DNA of 64,000 nt, taken from NCBI RefSeq assembly GCF_954871325.1, contig NC_088776.1, forward strand, positions 25,778,508 through 25,842,507. The letters run 5' to 3'. Origin of the DNA: Gordionus sp. m RMFG-2023. Taxonomy: Eukaryota > Nematomorpha > Gordioida > Chordodea > Parachordodidae. Position numbers and translations under genes: made by a program. Below are positions 59,801 to 64,000 of the stretch, piece after piece. Numbering within the stretch: position 1 is the first letter of the stretch; each line of letters opens with the position of its first letter. The notes under the pieces were generated by a model. The model did no database searches. It was not told the origin of the DNA and was given only the letters and a program-made list of their open reading frames with translations.

Positions 59801-60296
59801 TTCTGATGGCGGTCCAGCTTTCATTAGCGAGGGTTTTAAACAATTTTGTGCTAACACACAAACCCAACATATTTTGGCACCACCATATCATCCTAGTTCT
59901 AATGGACAAGCTGAAAGGATGGTGGCTATTGTTAAGGGTTGGTTAAAGAAAGCCAAATATGAAAGGGGTGAAGTGTGGATTGCACAATTGTATTATAATA
60001 ATTCCAAAAACAGTGGAGGTTTTACTCCAACTGAAAGATTTTTGGGAAGAAGGACGAAAGTATTATTAGATCTTATAAAACCAAAATGTGATATAGATGT
60101 TTTATCAAATAAGACCAATGGTACATTATATCATATGGGTCAAATAGTATGGGCTAGATGTTATAACAATAAGGATAAATTATGGGAAAGAGGGATAGTA
60201 ATGGAAAATTTAGGAAAAAAATTGAATCGTATAAAATTTGAAAATGGGACGGAGGGTATTCGTCACCATGATCAAACGAAAATTAGAATAGAATAA
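56832..60296 (+). CDS. Gypsy 2 pol polyprotein (protease, RT, RNase H, integrase)
   Basis: The uninterrupted frame reads, in order: an aspartic protease (LFDTGAVISIM near residue 115); reverse transcriptase from about residue 345 (RLCADFR, KIDFSTAYLQLP, FCRLPFGLS, YYMDDVLITG); RNase H (AVDASNRGVGGALL, YTDHKPLIHLF); and integrase with an HHCC zinc finger (HAGHQG...H...CVPC) and DDE core residues (VDFFDL, VSDGGPAF, SSNGQAERM). The order PR-RT-RH-IN defines Metaviridae/Gypsy. It looks whole. The likely true N-terminus lies upstream of the ATG, continuous with the region after gag. Confidence 0.93.
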   Translation: MFYNKLNIYNSRGYYVYDKCKVVREYGKDQAIYTRVNYKHNTYKYNEGIRMVNSNSIKLKKNWIKNINRREDFFKWEKYKRSNNNNNMLIMRGSKEQFSCPRVNIKIYNKDIEMLFDTGAVISIMSYKTYREIWPQRILEKGNIYVKQFDGTEIKVLGKSRVRVMVSNRKICLNLWVVEKEVETIMGWDWINKIGSQYNYWNIFTERDNICTIKDNEVHNDFNTNNIRNKVRELEESKLSNNSKFFNNQDFYRSQGEIKSKNNVSGLNSPEIDIQDNENILHDNDIRDKRNIQDNIKTTFDKSIIEPEDYELNKVHETIDLLIKKYEIIFENTLGCLKDYQVDVKLKEGVTPIFLGCRRVPFEWGKEVEIELDRWLKDGIIVPIDYSEWATPLVPIRKSNGKLRLCADFRVTLNPWVVEVKYPLPRIEEILANLKGSKYFSKIDFSTAYLQLPLREDIRKLFTITTSKGLFAFCRLPFGLSVSAPIFQRTMASVFQGLEGVFYYMDDVLITGVTSEQHNQRLEEVFKRIFEKGLKASREKSVLGVKEVVYLGHTIKGLEVRPLDKNLKNIANLQQPKNKSEVQSFLGMVNYYHRFIGEFASIAAPLYYLLKKGIHFEWKESQQMAFELLKQKISEEPILSCFNNDLPIILAVDASNRGVGGALLHVINDMERPILFFSRVFHDAETRYSVIEQEALAVIFGLTKCREYLIGKRFTVYTDHKPLIHLFKKNNKELMLSPRLQRWLLLVGSFNLEIKYRRGRENHLPDILSRLGSNTEIFKINNIESSQEDETIIRNLSHILKGGPTTWDELRKHSIRDKELRQVRLCLIGTIKWKNNLNNYKRIQTELSIVDDCVIRINRAVIPKKLRNKLLIILHAGHQGIERMKQWAREYIWWPGMNEEIEYITKKCVPCNTFANMPHKEVGNIWPKTSRPWERIHVDFFDLNKRSYFLVVDSYSKWIEYEEVHGLTTNIVIKKLQNLWAKFGIPEVIVSDGGPAFISEGFKQFCANTQTQHILAPPYHPSSNGQAERMVAIVKGWLKKAKYERGEVWIAQLYYNNSKNSGGFTPTERFLGRRTKVLLDLIKPKCDIDVLSNKTNGTLYHMGQIVWARCYNNKDKLWERGIVMENLGKKLNRIKFENGTEGIRHHDQTKIRIE

Positions 60297-60351
60297 TTTA
60301 TATATATATAGAGCTGGGAGGGGGAAGGTATATATATTTATTTTTGCATTT

Positions 60352-60879
60352 TTGAAAGATTTGATGGCAAAGGTTTCATACTTGCATTTTAAGACACACA
60401 TCATGAAGAATGTGATATTACCCATGAATTATTATCCGTTATCGATGAAGTGGGAGGATAGATGGAGACAACAAATGAAAGGAAACACGAGGATAACGTG
60501 GGAGAAATTGCTGGAAGATGAAAGAGAAGAAGAATGTATGTTGTCGAACAGATGTGATATAAGACGGACTCGTCAATGTTTTCGTTGTAGAAGGTGGGGA
60601 CATGTAAAGATTCAGTGTCAAGGAAAGAGATTCAGGAATAGAAAGAAAAGAATACAAGGATGTGCCAAGGATAAATGTACAGAGATTGTCAATAGAGTGA
60701 ATATAAGATCAGAGAAAGGAACATTAGCGAGTATGAATAAAGATAAAGATATACTGATACAGAAGGAAGAAGAGGAATTATTGGGTGGAATGAGAGGTGA
60801 ATGGGATATGGGGTATGTCATGAGTCATTTAGAAGAAATGACATTGTTGGAAGAAGAAGATGAAGATTATATACACTAA
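60352..60879 (+). CDS. Gypsy 2 third ORF, 175 aa with one zinc knuckle
   Basis: Lies between pol and the 3' LTR, where some errantiviruses carry env; here the protein is not env-like. The first part is basic with two Trp residues (MKWEDRWRQQMKGNTRITW), then one CCHC knuckle (CFRCRRWGHVKIQC), a Lys/Arg-rich stretch and a very acidic C-terminus (LEEMTLLEEEDEDY). No signal peptide or membrane segment is seen. The same frame with the same translation is present in the inverted copy (62512-63039). Function unknown; nucleic-acid binding is inferred from the knuckle. Confidence 0.8.
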   Translation: MKDLMAKVSYLHFKTHIMKNVILPMNYYPLSMKWEDRWRQQMKGNTRITWEKLLEDEREEECMLSNRCDIRRTRQCFRCRRWGHVKIQCQGKRFRNRKKRIQGCAKDKCTEIVNRVNIRSEKGTLASMNKDKDILIQKEEEELLGGMRGEWDMGYVMSHLEEMTLLEEEDEDYIH

Positions 60880-60897
60880 GCCTTAATAGGGTGGACG

Positions 60898-61250
60898 TGT
60901 TGTAATATTAAATGATTATTCATAATTGTATTAAAGGTGTTGTAATATCGTAACTATCATTTAATTTTAATATTAATTAACTTTCTTATATTATTATAAT
61001 ATATATATATATTATGAACCTGTTGTTAGCCATGTATTTTGTTGATTTTTGTGAAAAGAAATACAGTGGCAACAAAGGAAAATGATTTTTATTTTTAATT
61101 AATGGATTTTTGTAAGAAGATTTGATTTTTGGAAAAATTATTTACGAAATCAATAAAGAGACCAAGATCAAGAAAATATTTAGTTAGCAAGAAATATATC
61201 AAACATTAAATTAATCAAGGTAAGGAAATTTGCAATTTAATTTATTTTCA
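60898..61250 (+). repeat. 3' LTR of Gypsy 2
   Basis: 353 bp, reading the same as the LTRs at 52593-52945 and (inverted) 62141-62493. It is preceded by the tract AATAGGGTGGACG, a possible polypurine-type primer. Confidence 0.92.
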
Positions 61251-62140
61251 GCGAAATCATATTCGAAATTATATTAAATGATTTACCGATAATAATGGGG
61301 AGATGTGTATGAAAATTTTGAGTATAAATTGTTTACATTATATTCTGTATTCGAATTGGAGAAAATTATGGTGAAATATTTAAAAATATATATTCTATTC
61401 TTAATTCAAATTGGGGAAATATAAATTTACGGTGTTACAGAGAAATTGTAGCTGGAGAAATTATTTAATATTTTATTTATTCGTGAGACGACTAAAACGG
61501 CGTCATCCTATGGACATAAAGCCGCATTTCTTAATTCTTATTTAAAGTCGATCAAGATAATTTATTTTAGGCGAAAATTTTATAGACACCAAAATAAGCG
61601 GAATGTTTAAATATATAGTTTGGAGCAAATGAAAAACGTCAGATGTGTATTTATATTTCGTATATTATTGGTCATATATTATCAATCACCCCTAACACTT
61701 GGGTTTAGTAATGGGTGGCGTGTTGTAATGTACACTTTTTTAATGTATATTTTATTTGATAAAGTGATTTATTTTAACAGATGTATTAATTTTTATGTAA
61801 ATGATGATATTTATTGCATTAACGAAATTGTAAAGATCACTTTTTCATTTTATATAAACTTTGGATAATTTAATTTTATAATAATAAAAAAAATATAAAG
61901 AGAAAGTTAACAAAATTTTAACTCAGAGTATCGCTATCAGAGGCGATACTCTTATTCCAATAAAATATATACGTTAAATTAAATAAAATTTCAATAATTA
62001 TTAGATTCTTTTATTCAATTTATAAAAGATGAATATTCTTTTTAAATTACAAATATAAAATTAAATGATAGTTAATTAATATGAAAATTGAAAATAAATT
62101 AATTAATAAAAAGTTATTTCATATGAAAATTAAATTAAAC
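61251..62140. other. Spacer between the opposed Gypsy 2 copies
   Basis: About 890 bp, AT-rich. It contains a perfect 10-bp hairpin (AGAGTATCGC / GCGATACTCT) at 61925-61952. A segment near 61706-61735 (GGGTGGCGTGTTGTAATGTACAC) resembles the 3' border of Gypsy 2 just before and into the LTR. The 82-codon frame at 61620-61868 overlaps that LTR-like border and shows no domain. Confidence 0.55.
61925..61952. repeat. Perfect 10-bp stem hairpin
   Basis: AGAGTATCGC, an 8-base loop TATCAGAG, then GCGATACTCT. It is GC-richer than its surroundings. Role unknown; it may be the remnant of a terminal repeat. Confidence 0.8.
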
Positions 62141-62493
62141 TGAAAATAAATTAAATTGCAAATTTCCTTACCTTGATTAATTTAATGTTTGATATATTTC
62201 TTGCTAACTAAATATTTTCTTGATCTTGGTCTCTTTATTGATTTCGTAAATAATTTTTCCAAAAATCAAATCTTCTTACAAAAATCCATTAATTAAAAAT
62301 AAAAATCATTTTCCTTTGTTGCCACTGTATTTCTTTTCACAAAAATCAACAAAATACATGGCTAACAACAGGTTCATAATATATATATATATTATAATAA
62401 TATAAGAAAGTTAATTAATATTAAAATTAAATGATAGTTACGATATTACAACACCTTTAATACAATTATGAATAATCATTTAATATTACAACA
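62141..62493 (-). repeat. 3' LTR of the inverted Gypsy 2 copy
   Basis: The same 353-bp LTR in reverse. The adjoining 77 bp (62064-62140) recur, inverted, directly after the left LTR at 52946-53022. Confidence 0.92.
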
Positions 62494-62511
62494 CGTCCAC
62501 CCTATTAAGGC

Positions 62512-63039
62512 TTAGTGTATATAATCTTCATCTTCTTCTTCCAACAATGTCATTTCTTCTAAATGACTCATGACATACCCCATATCCCATTCACCTCTCA
62601 TTCCACCCAATAATTCCTCTTCTTCCTTCTGTATCAGTATATCTTTATCTTTATTCATACTCGCTAATGTTCCTTTCTCTGATCTTATATTCACTCTATT
62701 GACAATCTCTGTACATTTATCCTTGGCACATCCTTGTATTCTTTTCTTTCTATTCCTGAATCTCTTTCCTTGACACTGAATCTTTACATGTCCCCACCTT
62801 CTACAACGAAAACATTGACGAGTCCGTCTTATATCACATCTGTTCGACAACATACATTCTTCTTCTCTTTCATCTTCCAGCAATTTCTCCCACGTTATCC
62901 TCGTGTTTCCTTTCATTTGTTGTCTCCATCTATCCTCCCACTTCATCGATAACGGATAATAATTCATGGGTAATATCACATTCTTCATGATGTGTGTCTT
63001 AAAATGCAAGTATGAAACCTTTGCCATCAAATCTTTCAA
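62512..63039 (-). CDS. Third ORF of the inverted Gypsy 2 copy
   Basis: Translation identical to 60352-60879, with the single CFRCRRWGHVKIQC zinc knuckle and acidic C-terminus. It lies between the integrase end and the LTR. Confidence 0.8.
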   Translation of the reverse strand: MKDLMAKVSYLHFKTHIMKNVILPMNYYPLSMKWEDRWRQQMKGNTRITWEKLLEDEREEECMLSNRCDIRRTRQCFRCRRWGHVKIQCQGKRFRNRKKRIQGCAKDKCTEIVNRVNIRSEKGTLASMNKDKDILIQKEEEELLGGMRGEWDMGYVMSHLEEMTLLEEEDEDYIH

Positions 63040-63096
63040 AAATGCAAAAATAAATATATATACCTTCCCCCTCCCAGCTCTATATATATATATAAA

Positions 63097-64000
63097 TTAT
63101 TCTATTCTAATTTTCGTTTGATCATGGTGACGAATACCCTCCGTCCCATTTTCAAATTTTATACGATTCAATTTTTTTCCTAAATTTTCCATTACTATCC
63201 CTCTTTCCCATAATTTATCCTTATTGTTATAACATCTAGCCCATACTATTTGACCCATATGATATAATGTACCATTGGTCTTATTTGATAAAACATCTAT
63301 ATCACATTTTGGTTTTATAAGATCTAATAATACTTTCGTCCTTCTTCCCAAAAATCTTTCAGTTGGAGTAAAACCTCCACTGTTTTTGGAATTATTATAA
63401 TACAATTGTGCAATCCACACTTCACCCCTTTCATATTTGGCTTTCTTTAACCAACCCTTAACAATAGCCACCATCCTTTCAGCTTGTCCATTAGAACTAG
63501 GATGATATGGTGGTGCCAAAATATGTTGGGTTTGTGTGTTAGCACAAAATTGTTTAAAACCCTCGCTAATGAAAGCTGGACCGCCATCAGAAACAATGAC
63601 TTCGGGAATCCCGAATTTTGCCCATAAATTTTGTAATTTTTTAATTACAATGTTAGTAGTTAAACCATGTACCTCCTCATATTCAATCCATTTTGAATAT
63701 GAGTCTACTACTAAAAAATATGATCTTTTATTTAAATCAAAAAAATCGACGTGTATTCGTTCCCACGGTCGACTTGTTTTTGGCCAAATATTACCTACTT
63801 CCTTATGTGGCATGTTGGCAAAAGTATTACAAGGCACACATTTTTTTGTAATATATTCAATTTCCTCATTCATACCCGGCCACCATATATATTCCCTAGC
63901 CCATTGTTTCATTCTTTCAATGCCTTGATGCCCGGCATGTAAAATTATTAACAATTTATTTCTTAATTTTTTAGGGATTACTGCTCGATTTATTCTAATA
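63097..64000 (-). CDS. Pol C-terminal part (integrase) of the inverted Gypsy 2 copy, cut by window edge
   Basis: The frame is open to the window edge and reads the integrase zinc finger (HAGHQG, CVPC) and DDE core (VDFFDL, VSDGGPAF, SSNGQAERM), identical to 59395-60296 as far as visible. Confidence 0.9.
   Translation of the reverse strand, partial: IRINRAVIPKKLRNKLLIILHAGHQGIERMKQWAREYIWWPGMNEEIEYITKKCVPCNTFANMPHKEVGNIWPKTSRPWERIHVDFFDLNKRSYFLVVDSYSKWIEYEEVHGLTTNIVIKKLQNLWAKFGIPEVIVSDGGPAFISEGFKQFCANTQTQHILAPPYHPSSNGQAERMVAIVKGWLKKAKYERGEVWIAQLYYNNSKNSGGFTPTERFLGRRTKVLLDLIKPKCDIDVLSNKTNGTLYHMGQIVWARCYNNKDKLWERGIVMENLGKKLNRIKFENGTEGIRHHDQTKIRIE

Larger units (their letters stand above)
52593..61250 (+). 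mobile_element. Gypsy-type LTR retrotransposon 2, with internal duplicated block
   Basis: LTRs at 52593-52945 and 60898-61250 (353 bp each, identical as far as I can read) bound an 8.7-kb unit. The right part is a whole-looking element body: leader (about 55360-55628), gag (55629-56735), pol (56832-60296), a third ORF (60352-60879). The left part (53023-55358) is an extra block: a piece of RT/RNase H region matching 58131-58808 followed by a second gag/protease copy matching 55903-57545, with only a handful of base differences. No target duplication was found at the outer LTRs, and the 77 bp after the left LTR match the flank of the inverted copy at 62064-62140. The array is very young or partly an assembly product. 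Confidence 0.85.
62141..64000 (-). mobile_element. Gypsy 2 inverted copy, 3' part, runs off the window
   Basis: On minus: integrase end of pol (64000-63097), the 175-residue third ORF (63039-62512) and the 3' LTR (62493-62141). The visible portion matches 59395-61250 with no difference I could see. With the forward copy it forms an inverted repeat with arms of at least 1.86 kb around an 890-bp spacer. Its remainder lies outside the window. Confidence 0.92.

Noticed and set aside
59451-60821. Minus-strand ORFs such as 59465-59857 and 60618-60821, and their mirror copies at 62570-63942
   Set aside because: Shadows of the Gypsy 2 integrase and third ORF.
52593-61255. A 5-bp target duplication for the Gypsy 2 outer LTRs
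   Set aside because: The flanks AATAG (left) and GCGAA (right) do not match, so these two LTRs need not come from one insertion.
1-64000. tRNA and rRNA genes, Polinton-type elements
   Set aside because: No cloverleaf, no rRNA-like conserved block and no Polinton capsid or polymerase motif was seen on either strand by reading; a covariance-model or profile search could still find small RNAs.

Overview
The window is strongly AT-rich eukaryotic DNA. It holds two recognisable host genes set in a dense bed of transposons. The 3' half of a merlin (NF2, FERM/ERM family) gene lies on + at 585-5355, running in from the left edge. A complete three-exon vitamin K epoxide reductase (VKOR) gene lies on + at 17937-18667. 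Both point to an animal. Introns are often tiny: 40-49 bp inside transposase genes, and 59 and 99 bp in VKOR. I cannot name the species; a small or fast-evolving AT-rich invertebrate fits, and the merlin is divergent and asparagine-rich.

Layout. 1-5525: merlin exons, with a 2.3-kb intron holding a Tc1/mariner fragment and a decayed hAT. 5570-7080: an old LINE. 8440-17709: a hAT remnant (F) split by hAT E (8491-15835) and by MITE G (16761-17701). E contains hAT I (9161-13330), which contains F-family copy H, and also MITE K (13507-14862). 17937-18667: VKOR. 20216-31436: hAT A, containing hAT A2 (20976-30247). A2 contains a long-inverted-arm structure (22019-28998) with a hAT transposase core and a separate DDE transposase gene. 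31599-31904: MITE J. 33060-35740: a second LINE. 35819-48999: hAT C, containing hAT B (36232-41419), which contains hAT D (37430-40596); C also carries a Gypsy LTR element (42133-47809). 51740-52535: another hAT fragment. 52593-64000: a young Gypsy family in a rearranged array plus an inverted copy running off the right edge.

The main result is the nest itself. Ten insertions, counting the Gypsy element, are bounded by target duplications read directly in the sequence: 8 bp for hAT and MITE elements, 5 bp for Gypsy. Several have an unoccupied copy of the same site elsewhere in the window. A and B are the same family in opposite orientation; each carries a different hAT insertion and each is the empty site for the other. 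The hAT family with TAGTGTTGTTAA ends (A2 and K) carries tandem units of about 119 bp built around the perfect palindrome TGACAATTGTCA.

The two host genes do not work together as far as known. Merlin is a cortical growth-control scaffold. VKOR is an ER membrane thiol-redox enzyme. Nearly everything else is mobile DNA, mostly decayed; the rightmost Gypsy family is the exception, with long open frames and LTRs that read as identical.
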